The notes under the pieces were generated by a model. That model did not search any database. It was given only the letters and a program-made list of their open reading frames with translations, and had not been told where the DNA came from. A stretch of 64,000 nucleotides of DNA. Source: CAITSH01 sp025356665. Lineage in GTDB: Bacteria > Pseudomonadota > Gammaproteobacteria > Burkholderiales > SG8-39. A program made the translations under genes and the position numbers. The stretch is taken from assembly GCA_025356665.1 (NCBI GenBank), contig JANXRV010000039.1, positions 11,891 to 75,890 of the forward strand, given 5' to 3'. This document shows positions 32,352 through 42,572 of this stretch, in pieces; position 1 is the first letter of the stretch, and every line of letters begins with the position of its first letter.

Positions 32352-32984
32352 TCAGGGTTTCCAGTTCACAAAATTGGCCAGCAACCGCAGACCGGCTGCC
32401 TGGCTTTTTTCCGGATGAAACTGTACTGCGAAAATATTATCCCGCGCCGCTGCGCAGGTAAAGGGAAAACCGTAGGTAGTCGTGCCGGCAACCAGGTCCG
32501 GGGCGGTGGTGTCGGCGTAATAACTGTGTACGTAATAAAAACGCGATCCCGGGGGAATATCCGCCCACAGCGGGTGATCGTTGGTCTGCACCTGGTTCCA
32601 GCCCATATGCGGCACTTTCAGCGGGCCGCCGGGCGCATTGCGCATGATCGCCGCCGGAAAACGCCTGACCTTGCCCGGGAGCACCGCGAGGCCGGGCGTA
32701 TCGCCCTCTTCGCTTGCTTCGAACAGCATTTGCAGGCCGATGCACAAGCCAAGAAAAGGCTTGCTGCGCGTCGCCTCGAGCACCGCAGGGCGCAGGCCGC
32801 GCGCATCGAGCTCGCGCATGCAGTCGGGCATGGCGCCCTGCCCGGGAAACACCACACGATCGGCCGCCGCAACCTCGCGCGGGTCAGAGGTGACCAGCAC
32901 CCTGGCACCTGGCGCAACATGCTCCAGCGCCTTTGAAACGGAGCGCAGGTTGCCCATGCCGTAATCGATAACGGCGATGCTCAC
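32352..32984 (-). CDS. hisH: Imidazole glycerol phosphate synthase, glutamine amidotransferase subunit
   Basis: A 210-residue class I glutaminase that feeds ammonia to HisF. The nucleophile Cys is in FLGLCIGLQMLFE and the His-Glu pair in VQFHPEKS. The start is taken as GTG at 32984, giving the family N terminus SIAVIDYGMGNLRSV; the frame stays open far upstream but is not protein-like. The ribosome-binding site is poor. The hisB-hisH gap holds a 31-base palindrome. Confidence 0.94.
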   Translation of the reverse strand: MSIAVIDYGMGNLRSVSKALEHVAPGARVLVTSDPREVAAADRVVFPGQGAMPDCMRELDARGLRPAVLEATRSKPFLGLCIGLQMLFEASEEGDTPGLAVLPGKVRRFPAAIMRNAPGGPLKVPHMGWNQVQTNDHPLWADIPPGSRFYYVHSYYADTTAPDLVAGTTTYGFPFTCAAARDNIFAVQFHPEKSQAAGLRLLANFVNWKP

Positions 32985-33041
32985 GGCTTGGAGACGATCA
33001 GAAAATAATTGGACTGCATTACGGTTTTCCCCAGCTAGCGC

Positions 33042-33072
33042 CTGGAAAGCCGCTCCAGGCGGGGCTTTCCGG
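33042..33072. repeat. 31-base palindromic repeat, copy 3
   Basis: Arms CTGGAAAGCC and GGCTTTCCGG, again 31 bases in total. It sits in the 133-base hisB-hisH gap, inside a transcribed operon, so it should form a hairpin in the his mRNA. Confidence 0.65.
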
Positions 33073-33117
33073 TTGGTTCGGTGTTTACGGTTGGTTTTTC
33101 GAGCCGCCGCAAAAGGC

Positions 33118-33711
33118 CTATAGGCTGCCCTTGGTGGAGGGCACGGTGCCGGCGGCGCGCGGGTCGTCCTCGACCGCCATGCGCAGCGCGCGGCCAAAGG
33201 CCTTGAACACCGTCTCGCACTGGTGGTGGGCGTTGTGTCCGCGCAAGTTCTCCACATGCAGCGTCACCAGGGCGTGATTGACGAAACCCTGGAAAAACTC
33301 GTGTGCCAGATCGACATCAAACTCGCCGATCAGCGGCCGGGTGAAGGGGACGTGAAACTCAAGTCCAGGGCGCCCGGACAGGTCGATCACCACGCGCGAC
33401 AAGGCTTCGTCGAGCGGCACGTAGGCATGGCCGTAGCGGCGCACGCCTTTTTTGTCGCCCAGTGCCTTGGCCACAGCCTGGCCCAAGGTGATACCGATGT
33501 CCTCGACGGTGTGGTGGGCGTCGATGTGCAAGTCCCCCTTGGCGTTAATCTCAAGATCGATCAGGCCGTGACGGGCAATCTGGTCGATCATGTGATCCAG
33601 GAAGGGCACACCGGTCGCCAGCTTGGCTGTGCCGGTACCATCCAGATTAACGCTGACGCTGATCTGGGTTTCAAGGGTGTTACGGGTGACGCTGGCCGTG
33701 CGCATGTTCAA
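33118..33711 (-). CDS. hisB: Imidazoleglycerol-phosphate dehydratase
   Basis: A 197-residue manganese-dependent dehydratase, the monofunctional type without the phosphatase domain. Metal-binding clusters are LDHMIDQIARHG and DAHHTVEDIG in the first half and EGFVNHALVTLHVENLRGHN-like and NAHHQCETVFKAFGRAL in the second. The length is normal for this form. The N-terminal RTASVTRNTLETQI is typical. Confidence 0.95.
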   Translation of the reverse strand: MNMRTASVTRNTLETQISVSVNLDGTGTAKLATGVPFLDHMIDQIARHGLIDLEINAKGDLHIDAHHTVEDIGITLGQAVAKALGDKKGVRRYGHAYVPLDEALSRVVIDLSGRPGLEFHVPFTRPLIGEFDVDLAHEFFQGFVNHALVTLHVENLRGHNAHHQCETVFKAFGRALRMAVEDDPRAAGTVPSTKGSL

Positions 33712-33760
33712 AGATTACCTTAATTGCTGCTGATGTTCATTGAGGGATCCATGGCGGTGC

Positions 33761-34840
33761 TCAATTCAGGCCATGGGCCAGCGCCTTGAGCATGGTCGCG
33801 TTTTCTTCCGGGGTACCAACAGTAAGGCGCAGGCAGTGGGCCAGCATCGGGTGCGAGCCATGAAAATTTTTCACCAGTACATTCTGCGCCTTGAGCGACT
33901 CAAACAGCGCCGGCCCGTCGGAGAAGCGCACGAGAATGAAGTTGGCCTCGCTCGGGTAGATGTGCACACCGCTGAGTTTGGCCAGCCCGGCTGCCAGCAC
34001 CGCGCGCTCGGCGCGGATTTTTGCCGCCTGGTCGTTGAGCAGGTCAATGTGACCGAGCAGCGCGGTGGCGATGAGCTGGGTGGCGATGCCAACGTTGTAG
34101 GGCGGTCGCACCTTGTTAAATTCGGCCATCAATTCGGGGGCGGCCGCGGCGTAACCCAGACGCAATCCAGCCATGCCGATCTTGGAAACCGTGCGCATGA
34201 CGATGAGGTTGGGGAATTCGGCAAGGCGCGGCATGAAGCTTTTCCCGGCAAAGGCGAAATAGGCCTCATCCAGCACCACGAGCCCGGGGGCGGCGCGCAG
34301 GATGCGCACGACATCGTCTTCGGGGTAGAGATTACCGGTGGGATTGTTCGGGTAGGCAAGAAACACCAGCGCCGGTTTGTGCGCCTCAAGCGCGGCGATG
34401 AAGCGCCCGGCATCGAGGGAAAAATCGGCGTTGAGCGGCACGCCGACAAAGCGCATGTGCGAGAACACCGCATTCATGCGGAACATCGCAAACGAGGGGT
34501 CGGGCGCGAGCATCACCGCCCCGGGTTTGGCCAATGTCTGTGTGACGATGGTGATGATTTCATCCGAACCGTTGCCAATAAGCAGGCCGGCGCCGTCGGG
34601 TATATGGAAGCTGCGGCGCAACGCCCCGGCCAGCTCTGGCGCGGACGGATCCGGGTAGCGGTTGATCAGCGCGTCGGCGACGACGCGGCCGATTTCCGCG
34701 CGTACCGCATCGGGCAGGCGGTAGGGGTTTTCCATGGCATCGAGCTTAATCATGCCGGCGGCGCTCGGCACGTGATAGGCCGACAGCGCGCGGATTTCCT
34801 CGCGCACCAGTTGCTGCACCCAGGCTGCGGCCTTGTTCAT
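33761..34840 (-). CDS. hisC: Histidinol-phosphate aminotransferase
   Basis: A 359-residue fold-type I PLP aminotransferase. Motifs are KLDAMENPYRLP, NGSDEIITIVTQTL, LAYPNNPTGNLY, LDEAYFAFAG (Asp and Tyr near the cofactor) and the Schiff-base Lys in RTVSKIGMAGLRLGY. The start at 34840 overlaps the hisD stop by four bases; the frame extends upstream into hisD but that is antisense-free overlap without support. Confidence 0.95.
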   Translation of the reverse strand: MNKAAAWVQQLVREEIRALSAYHVPSAAGMIKLDAMENPYRLPDAVRAEIGRVVADALINRYPDPSAPELAGALRRSFHIPDGAGLLIGNGSDEIITIVTQTLAKPGAVMLAPDPSFAMFRMNAVFSHMRFVGVPLNADFSLDAGRFIAALEAHKPALVFLAYPNNPTGNLYPEDDVVRILRAAPGLVVLDEAYFAFAGKSFMPRLAEFPNLIVMRTVSKIGMAGLRLGYAAAAPELMAEFNKVRPPYNVGIATQLIATALLGHIDLLNDQAAKIRAERAVLAAGLAKLSGVHIYPSEANFILVRFSDGPALFESLKAQNVLVKNFHGSHPMLAHCLRLTVGTPEENATMLKALAHGLN

Positions 34841-36138
34841 GGTCCGACCCGGTAGCGCGCCGACTGGGCGTGCGCCTGCAGGCCCTCGCCGGTGGCAAGT
34901 ACGTCGGCGATGCGGCCCAGAGTCTGCGCGCCTTCGCGCGACACGTTGATCAGGCTGCTGCGTTTCTGGAAATCGTAGACACCCAAGGGCGAGGAAAAAC
35001 GCGCCGTTCGCGCGGTGGGAAGCACATGATTGGGCCCGGCGCAGTAATCGCCCAGTGCCTCCGAGCTGTAGCGGCCCATGAAAATCGCACCGGCGTGGCG
35101 GATTTTTTTCGACCATTGTTCGGCATTCTCGACCGACAACTCCAGATGCTCGGGGGCGATACGGTTGGCCAACGCGCAGGCTTCATCCAGGTCGCGCGTC
35201 AGGATCAGCGCGCCACGGCGCGCCAGCGATGCCGTGATAATCGCCTTGCGCGGCATGCCCCCTAGCAGTGTGTCCATGCTGAGGGCGACGCGGTCCAGGA
35301 ATGCGGCGTCGGGCGACAGCAAAATGGCCTGCGCCGCCTCGTCGTGTTCGGCCTGCGCGAATAAGTCCATGGCAATCCAGTCCGGATTGGACTTGCCATC
35401 GCAAATAACGAGGATTTCCGAGGGGCCGGCGACCATGTCTATGCCGACGGTGCCAAAGACGCGGCGCTTGGCCGCGGCAACATAGGCGTTACCCGGCCCG
35501 ACGATCTTGTCCACTTGCGCAATGCTCTGGGTGCCGTAGGCGAGTGCGCCTATGGCTTGGGCGCCGCCGATGGTGAACACCATGTCGATACCGGCGATCG
35601 CCGCCGCGGCAAGCACGAGGTCATTTTTTTCGCCATCCGGCGTGGGCACCACCATCACCAGCTCGGCCACGCCGGCGACCTTGGCCGGAATGGCGTTCAT
35701 CAGCACCGAGGAGGGGTAGGCGGCGCGGCCACCCGGTACATAAAGGCCGGCGCGGTCGAGCGGGCTGATGCGCTGACCCAGCACCGTGCCATCGGCTTCG
35801 CGGTACTCCCAGGACTGGGCGACCTGACGCTCGTGATAGCCGCGCACCCGCGCAGCGGCCTGCTCGAGTGCTGCGCGCTGCGATGTGCCAATGCGCGCAA
35901 GGCTGGCCTGCAACTCTGCGGCACCCAGCTGGAGATCGGCCATGGACGCGGCTTTCAGGCGATCGAAGCGCGCCGTGTATTCGAGCACGGCGGCATCGCC
36001 GCGTGCCCTGACATCGGCGAGAATAGCCGCGGCGGTGCCCTCGATCGAGGCGTCGAGCGAGGCATCAAAGGCCGTCAGCGCGCCAAGTTCGACGTCAAAG
36101 TCGGCTTGCGCCGTGGAAAGGCGGCGGATATCAAGCAT
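34837..36138 (-). CDS. hisD: Histidinol dehydrogenase
   Basis: A 433-residue zinc- and NAD-dependent dehydrogenase for the final two oxidations. Seen are AGLYVPGGRAAYPSSVLMNA, FTIGGAQAIGALAYGT, IVGPGNAYVAAAKRRVFG, DMVAGPSEILVICD, DLFAQAEHDEAAQAILLS and the C-terminal GPNHVLPT with catalytic His residues. It starts five bases after hisG. Confidence 0.96.
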   Translation of the reverse strand: MLDIRRLSTAQADFDVELGALTAFDASLDASIEGTAAAILADVRARGDAAVLEYTARFDRLKAASMADLQLGAAELQASLARIGTSQRAALEQAAARVRGYHERQVAQSWEYREADGTVLGQRISPLDRAGLYVPGGRAAYPSSVLMNAIPAKVAGVAELVMVVPTPDGEKNDLVLAAAAIAGIDMVFTIGGAQAIGALAYGTQSIAQVDKIVGPGNAYVAAAKRRVFGTVGIDMVAGPSEILVICDGKSNPDWIAMDLFAQAEHDEAAQAILLSPDAAFLDRVALSMDTLLGGMPRKAIITASLARRGALILTRDLDEACALANRIAPEHLELSVENAEQWSKKIRHAGAIFMGRYSSEALGDYCAGPNHVLPTARTARFSSPLGVYDFQKRSSLINVSREGAQTLGRIADVLATGEGLQAHAQSARYRVGP

Positions 36139-36143
36139 GGGAT

Positions 36144-36791
36144 TCAGCCACCGGAGACCGCCCTGGCTATGCTGTCGATCAGCGGCTGCAACGCGTCGCG
36201 CTTGAGCTTCAAGGCCACCTGGTTGACGATGAGCCGCGAACTGATGGGCGCAATTTCCTCGACCGCGCGCAAACGGTTGGCGCGCAAGGTGTCGCCCGAC
36301 GAGACCAGGTCGACGATGGCGTCGGCAAGCCCGACCAGCGGCGCCAGCTCCATCGAGCCGTACAGCTTGATCAGGTCTACATACACGCCCTTGGCGGCAA
36401 AGTGCTCACGCGCGGTCTGTATGTACTTGGTGGCGATGCGCAGGCGCGCGCCCTGCTGCACCGCACGCTCGTAGTCAAAGCCCTCGGGCACCGCAACCAT
36501 CATGCGACAGCGCGCGATGCCAAGATCCAAAGGCTGGTAAAGGCCGCCGCCGCCATGTTCCATCAGCACATCCTTGCCGGCAATGCCCAGATCCGCGGCA
36601 CCGTACTGTACGTAAGTCGGCGTATCAGAGGCGCGCACGATGATCAGGCGCACATCGGGCCGGCTGGTCTCGATGATGAGCTTGCGCGAGGTCTCCGGGT
36701 CGTCTTTCGGGACGATCCCGGCGCCCTTTAGCAGCGTGGCGGTTTCGTCAAAGATACGACCCTTGGACAGGGCGATGGTGATAGTGGACAC
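36144..36791 (-). CDS. hisG: ATP phosphoribosyltransferase, short form
   Basis: A 215-residue catalytic subunit of the first, feedback-regulated step of histidine synthesis. TITIALSKGRIFDETATLL opens the protein, and DLVSSGDTLRANRL lies near the end (PRPP region). It lacks the C-terminal regulatory ACT-like domain, so it should need the HisZ partner, which is not encoded in this window. It starts with GTG at 36791. It follows murA after 126 bases. Confidence 0.95.
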   Translation of the reverse strand: MSTITIALSKGRIFDETATLLKGAGIVPKDDPETSRKLIIETSRPDVRLIIVRASDTPTYVQYGAADLGIAGKDVLMEHGGGGLYQPLDLGIARCRMMVAVPEGFDYERAVQQGARLRIATKYIQTAREHFAAKGVYVDLIKLYGSMELAPLVGLADAIVDLVSSGDTLRANRLRAVEEIAPISSRLIVNQVALKLKRDALQPLIDSIARAVSGG

Positions 36792-36917
36792 GGTACGGCC
36801 TAGGCCTGGTGCAAAAACAGGATTTTACCGCAAACACGCGCTTGAACGCGAAGGAAACCCTTACTTTTCAGGGTGTTCTGACCGGCCGCGCCAGACCCCT
36901 CCGATCGGTTTTCCGGA

Positions 36918-38163
<1,246 letters not shown>

Positions 38164-38171
<8 letters not shown>

Positions 38172-38412
38172 TGCCGCCCGCGGCGCCGGCCTCTTCAGGC
38201 GTGAGCGTCTTCATCGACAAGGCGTGGATTTCTTCGCGCATGCGCTCGCCCAAGGCGGCATAGACCAGTTGATGGCGCTGCACGCGGCTCTTGCCGGCAA
38301 AGGCGGCGCTGACGATCAGTGCCTGGAAGTGCTGTCCGTCGCCATCGACTTCGACCTGGTCGCAGGCAAGACCCTGCTCGATGTAGCGTTTTACGTCCGC
38401 GGGTTCAACCAT
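38164..38412 (-). CDS. BolA/IbaG-family protein
   Basis: An 82-residue KH-like protein of the BolA family (IbaG/YrbA type). The helix-turn segment is VEPADVKRYIEQGLACDQVEVDG, followed by SRVQRHQLVYAALGERMREEIHALSMKTLTPEEA, which contains the conserved His used with monothiol glutaredoxin to hold a 2Fe-2S cluster. It probably works in iron-sulfur trafficking. The position before murA is conserved in proteobacteria. Confidence 0.92.
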
Positions 38413-38488
38413 TAGCGTGTCAGCCTTTGATAAATGGAATGTTCATGATTATAGAAGACGTGCGGTAATTAACCATGCACACCAACGC

Positions 38489-39244
38489 TCAGCCGCGCAG
38501 CTTGTAGCCCGAGCGCAACATGACGAGGGCAAGCCAGATCAGGCCCGCGAGAGAGGCGCAGACGATGCCCAGCGAAACAGCCGGATTGATATCGGAGACA
38601 CCGAAAAAACCGTAGCGAAATCCGTCGATCATGTAAAAGAACGGATTCAGGTGTGACAATTGCTGCCAGAAGGGCGGCAAGGAATGAATCGAATAGAACA
38701 CGCCCGACAGAAAGGTCAGCGGCATGATAATGAAATTCTGGAACGCGGCGATCTGCTCGTACTTGTCGGCCCAGACAGCGGCGATCAGCCCCAGTGAGCC
38801 GAGCAGCGCGCTGGCCGCCAGCGCGAATGCAAAAATCCACAGCGGGGACTGGAATTGCAGATCGACGAGACCCAGAGTGCAGATGAGCACGCCCAGCCCC
38901 ACCACGAGCCCGCGCACCACGGCGGCGAGTACATAGGCGGCAAAGAACTCCAGGTAGGACAATGGCGGCACCAGCATGAAAATCACGCTGCCCGATATTT
39001 TTGACTGGATCAGACTGGAAGAGGTGTTGGCGAAGGCATTTTGCAGCACCGACATCATCACCAGACCGGGCACCAGAAACGCGGTATAGCGCACCCCTTC
39101 GTACACCTGCACGTGTTCTGCGAGGACGTGCGAAAAAATAAGAAGATAGAGCAGCGCGGTGAGTATTGGCGCGGCAACGGTCTGAAAGCTCACTTTCCAA
39201 AAACGCAGCAGCTCTTTGTAGAGCAGTGTCGGGAAACCGCTCAT
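38489..39244 (-). CDS. ABC-2 type exporter permease (YadH-like)
   Basis: A 251-residue membrane protein with six helices. It contains LVPGLVMMSVLQNAFANTSS, FFAAYVLAAVVRGLVVGLGV and the ABC-2 signature region MPLTFLSGVFYSIHSLPPFWQQLSHLNPF. It pairs with the ATPase just upstream (four-base overlap). The YadGH exporter family sits between mla and murA in many betaproteobacteria; its substrate is not established. Confidence 0.92.
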   Translation of the reverse strand: MSGFPTLLYKELLRFWKVSFQTVAAPILTALLYLLIFSHVLAEHVQVYEGVRYTAFLVPGLVMMSVLQNAFANTSSSLIQSKISGSVIFMLVPPLSYLEFFAAYVLAAVVRGLVVGLGVLICTLGLVDLQFQSPLWIFAFALAASALLGSLGLIAAVWADKYEQIAAFQNFIIMPLTFLSGVFYSIHSLPPFWQQLSHLNPFFYMIDGFRYGFFGVSDINPAVSLGIVCASLAGLIWLALVMLRSGYKLRG

Positions 39245-40170
39245 GCCGCCGCCGATTTTTCTGCCGCGCTCTCGCGCTGCATGATTTCAACAAACACTTC
39301 CTCGAGATCGGGCTGGGCGACCTCCATTTCTTCGATCCGGCACCCGGCCGCACGCAGGGCGGCGAGCTGCGGCTCGACGTCATCAAAGCTTTTGAGCTTC
39401 AACACGTGTCCGCGGTCATCGGCATGATGCACCAGCGCGGCGAGTTCGGCTGGCAGCGGATTGCCCGAAATACGCACGCGCAAATGAACATGGTGCTGGA
39501 AGCGATTGAGCAGATTGCGCGTCGAATCCAGTGCAACGACACGTCCGGAACGCAGCATCGCGATACGCCCGCAAAGCGCCTCGGCTTCCTCGAGGTAATG
39601 GGTCGTCAGTACAATGGTGTGGCCGTCGTTATTAAGGCGGCGAATGAACTGCCACAGGCCTTGCCGCAATTCGACGTCAACGCCTGCCGTCGGCTCATCG
39701 AGCACTATGACCGGTGGTTTGTGCACCAGCGCCTGGGCCACCAACACGCGTCGCTTCATCCCGCCCGAAAGGGCGCGCATGTTGGCATCGGCCTTGTCGG
39801 TAAGATCCAGATGGTGCATCACTTCGTCAATCCAGGCGTCGTTTTTGCGCAGACCAAAATAGCCCGACTGAATGGACAGTGTTTCCCGCACGGAAAAAAA
39901 CGGGTCGAACACCAACTCCTGGGGCACGACGCCCAGCGCACGCCGCGCCGCGCGGTAATCCGCGGTGACATCATGCCCCATGACGCGTGCGCTGCCGGCG
40001 TCTGCGCGGGTCAATCCGGCCAGCACGCTGATGAGCGTGGTTTTCCCCGCGCCATTGGGTCCGAGCAGGCCGAAGAACTCGCCACGCTCGACGGTGAGGT
40101 CGATACCGGCCAGAGCCTGAAGCGAACCGTAGCGCTTGCCAATCTGGCGGACTTCTATAGCTGCGGTCAT
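39241..40170 (-). CDS. ABC transporter ATP-binding protein (YadG-like)
   Basis: A 309-residue ATPase. Walker A is GPNGAGKTTL (about residues 37-46), the signature is LSGGMKRRVLVAQAL, Walker B is VIVLDEPTAGVD, and the switch His is in LTTHYLEEAE. A C-terminal domain of about 80 residues follows the nucleotide-binding domain, as in YadG. It forms an exporter with the downstream permease. Confidence 0.92.
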   Translation of the reverse strand: MTAAIEVRQIGKRYGSLQALAGIDLTVERGEFFGLLGPNGAGKTTLISVLAGLTRADAGSARVMGHDVTADYRAARRALGVVPQELVFDPFFSVRETLSIQSGYFGLRKNDAWIDEVMHHLDLTDKADANMRALSGGMKRRVLVAQALVHKPPVIVLDEPTAGVDVELRQGLWQFIRRLNNDGHTIVLTTHYLEEAEALCGRIAMLRSGRVVALDSTRNLLNRFQHHVHLRVRISGNPLPAELAALVHHADDRGHVLKLKSFDDVEPQLAALRAAGCRIEEMEVAQPDLEEVFVEIMQRESAAEKSAAA

Positions 40171-40213
40171 GCGAATGGAACCGCGACAGAATCGCGATTC
40201 GTATTGAATGGGT

Positions 40214-40489
40214 CTATTGGAGGAGTTCGGTAACGGCGTACAGCTTTGCCATGTTACGCATTGATTCGGGCAGATTGGAGAATTTCAACACCCGATCCGA
40301 AGCAGCCGATTGGCGCATCCACTCCACCGCCAGGGCAAGTGCCGCCGAGTCGGTAGTGGTCACGCCGGAAAAATCAACGACTGTAATGCCGTCAGCCAGA
40401 AAAGCTTCGCTTTCCACGAGCATTCCGGCGGCCACAGCCAGCGTCACCGGCCCCTCAAGCAGCAAACGCTCGCCATCACGACGCATCAC
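40214..40489 (-). CDS. mlaB: MlaB-like STAS-domain protein
   Basis: A 91-residue cytoplasmic STAS protein that stabilises the MlaFE complex. The conserved loop is VDFSGVTTTDSAALALAVEW, with Ser/Thr residues at the site equivalent to the anti-sigma-antagonist phosphorylation site. It overlaps mlaC by four bases. The short length and position support MlaB. Confidence 0.88.
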   Translation of the reverse strand: MMRRDGERLLLEGPVTLAVAAGMLVESEAFLADGITVVDFSGVTTTDSAALALAVEWMRQSAASDRVLKFSNLPESMRNMAKLYAVTELLQ

Positions 40490-41100
40490 GTTTTTGCTTC
40501 AAGCTGCTTGTTTTTGCTCGATAGCGTCTTGATCAGGCCGTCGATCCCTGCGTTGCGAATCTCGTTGGTGAAGGTTTCGCGATAGTTGGCGACTAGGCTC
40601 ACACCACCGACCTCAACGTCAAATACCTTCCAACCAGCGGGGGTCTTTTCCATGCTGTAGTCGAGGGTGATGGCCTGCGCGCCGCTCTGCTTGATCTCGG
40701 AGCGAACTTTCACCTCGGTATCGCCCGCTTGCGCGCGCAGCGGCTTGAAATCGATAACCTGGTTCTTGTAGGAAGCCAGCGCAGTCGAGTACGTGCGCAC
40801 GAGCAGGGTCTTGAACTCGTCGATCAGCAGCTTTTGCTGCTCGGGGCTGGCGCGGCGCCAGTTCACGCCTACGGCATAGGCCGTCATGCGATTAAAGTTG
40901 AAGTGCGGCAGGACCTTGGTCTCGACCAGGTCGAAGATCTTCTTGGTGTTGCCCGACTGGATGTCCTTGTCCTTGCGGATGATTTCCACCACCTCGTTCG
41001 AGATGCCTTTGACGAGGGCATCGGGCGTGACTTCCTGCGCGAGGGCGGGCGTCGCAACGAGGGCCAGGGAAACGGAGAGCAAAAAAGAGGCTAATTTCAT
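40486..41100 (-). CDS. mlaC: Periplasmic phospholipid carrier MlaC
   Basis: A 204-residue protein with a cleaved signal peptide (MKLASFLLSVSLALVATPALAQ) and the Tol/Ttg2 family blocks FNRMTAYAVGVNWRRASPEQ, LLVRTYSTALASYKNQ and WKVFDVEVGGVSLVANYRET. It carries phospholipid across the periplasm between MlaA and the MlaFEDB complex. Confidence 0.94.
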   Translation of the reverse strand: MKLASFLLSVSLALVATPALAQEVTPDALVKGISNEVVEIIRKDKDIQSGNTKKIFDLVETKVLPHFNFNRMTAYAVGVNWRRASPEQQKLLIDEFKTLLVRTYSTALASYKNQVIDFKPLRAQAGDTEVKVRSEIKQSGAQAITLDYSMEKTPAGWKVFDVEVGGVSLVANYRETFTNEIRNAGIDGLIKTLSSKNKQLEAKT

Positions 41101-41102
41101 TT

Positions 41103-42080
41103 TTATCGGGTCTGGAGAACTACATCGTCAGCAAATCGGACAACGGGCGAGACAGGCAAGGATTCGGGCTCGGCCTTGGGCGTCTGGAGGGCCACGCCAT
41201 CGGCGAAAACGGTATAGACGGCGACTGCGCCGGGAACCTCTGCGCGGGTTGGTGTATTGTCTGCCATGACTGCGGCGTCCGCTGCCCGCGCCGGCACCGC
41301 GGCAATCTCGGGCTGGGCACCGGGCATGTCCGCCGTCTTCGAATCCGCATCATCATCATCGCCCAGGCTCGCGCCTGACTCACGCGGAGCGTTGCCGTCA
41401 TAGATGAGGCTGCGCCGCAACTGGAAAAAGGCGTCGCGCACGAAAGTGTATTTGTCCAGGGCCGCCTGCTCGAGCACATCGGTCGCACCCAACAGGTCGG
41501 CACGCGTATCGATGGTGCGCAAGGTGAACAGCGTGTTCCGTACCGGAATGTTTGAAACACGCAAAACAGGGTCGTAACGCCAGTCAACCAAAAGTCCGCC
41601 GCCGTCGCGTAAGGAACTCGGGCCAACGAAGGGCAGAACCAGGTAAGGACCGCTTCCTATGCCCCATTTGCCAAGGGTCTGCCCGAAATCCTCGTTGTGC
41701 TTTTGCAGACCCATGTCGCTGGCGATATCCAGAACGCCGCCAAGACCCATGACCGTATTGACCGCAAAGCGCATCACATCCTGCAGCGCCTCGTCTATTT
41801 TTCCCTGGAGCGCATTGTTGACCGCTTCCCAGACGTCGTCCACGTTCGAAAAGAAGTTGGACACGCCGGCGCGGATCAGCGGTGGCAACACAGACTGATA
41901 CCCCTGCGCGACAGGCTTGATGATCGCGCCGTCAAGCGCATCGTTAAAGCTGAACATGGCGCGGTTGAACCCCTCAAGCGGGTCGCGAGGATTATTTGAG
42001 GTTGTGGCGCATCCGGATACCGCCGCCAGCACAAAGGCGAAGAATACGGCTCCCAGCAGGCGCAGTGCGCTTTTATTCAC
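41103..42080 (-). CDS. mlaA: Outer-membrane lipoprotein MlaA (VacJ)
   Basis: A 325-residue lipoprotein. The lipobox is AVSGCATT (Cys24), followed by DPLEGFNRAMFSFND, PVAQGYQSVLPPLIRAGVSN, HNEDFGQTLGKWGIGSGPYL and DWRYDPVLRVSNIPVRNTLF. Beyond about residue 225 there is an extra low-complexity acidic and Ala/Pro-rich tail of about 100 residues not found in E. coli MlaA. Within the operon it lies between mlaD and mlaC, as usual for betaproteobacteria. Confidence 0.94.
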   Translation of the reverse strand: MNKSALRLLGAVFFAFVLAAVSGCATTSNNPRDPLEGFNRAMFSFNDALDGAIIKPVAQGYQSVLPPLIRAGVSNFFSNVDDVWEAVNNALQGKIDEALQDVMRFAVNTVMGLGGVLDIASDMGLQKHNEDFGQTLGKWGIGSGPYLVLPFVGPSSLRDGGGLLVDWRYDPVLRVSNIPVRNTLFTLRTIDTRADLLGATDVLEQAALDKYTFVRDAFFQLRRSLIYDGNAPRESGASLGDDDDADSKTADMPGAQPEIAAVPARAADAAVMADNTPTRAEVPGAVAVYTVFADGVALQTPKAEPESLPVSPVVRFADDVVLQTR

Positions 42081-42082
42081 AA

Positions 42083-42568
42083 TTACTTTCCGCCTTCCTT
42101 ACTGTCCTTACTGTCAGCAGCTTTACTGTACAGAAATTGACTAATTAGGTTCTCAAGCACAACCGCTGACTGTGTCAACTTCAGCGTATCCCCGTCCTTC
42201 AGGTTCACCGTATCGCCCCCTGCGGACAAGCCGATGTACTGCTCCCCGAGAAGCCCGGATGTCAGAATCTTGGCCGACGTGTCCCGGGGAAACTGGAACC
42301 GTTTGTCGACGCTGAACGACACCACCGCCTCAAAGGTCTCGTTTTCAAAACGCACATCGTTGACCCTGCCGATAACCACGCCCGCGACTTTCACCGCTGC
42401 GCGAATTTTCAGCCCGCCTATATTATCGAATTTAGCCTTGATCTGATAGGACTCAGCCGCCGAAAAGGAGGCTAAATTGGCCACTCTTAGGGAAAGAAAG
42501 AGCAAGGCGCCGAGGCCGATCACCACAAAAACGCCCACCCACATGTCAATTGTCCTGCGATTCATCAT
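42083..42568 (-). CDS. mlaD: MCE-domain protein MlaD
   Basis: A 161-residue inner-membrane protein with one N-terminal helix (IDMWVGVFVVIGLGALLFLS) and a single MCE domain (about 40-120; KAKFDNIGGLKIRAAVKVAG, then GLLGEQYIGLSAGGD). It forms the hexameric ring that receives lipid. The first two codons are both ATG. It starts four bases after mlaE. Confidence 0.95.
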   Translation of the reverse strand: MMNRRTIDMWVGVFVVIGLGALLFLSLRVANLASFSAAESYQIKAKFDNIGGLKIRAAVKVAGVVIGRVNDVRFENETFEAVVSFSVDKRFQFPRDTSAKILTSGLLGEQYIGLSAGGDTVNLKDGDTLKLTQSAVVLENLISQFLYSKAADSKDSKEGGK

Positions 42569-42572
42569 TTTT

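Noticed and set aside
38469..39386. A 305-codon minus-strand frame over the ABC-2 permease gene
   Set aside because: Out of frame with the permease at 38489-39244, which has six clear helices and the ABC-2 signature.
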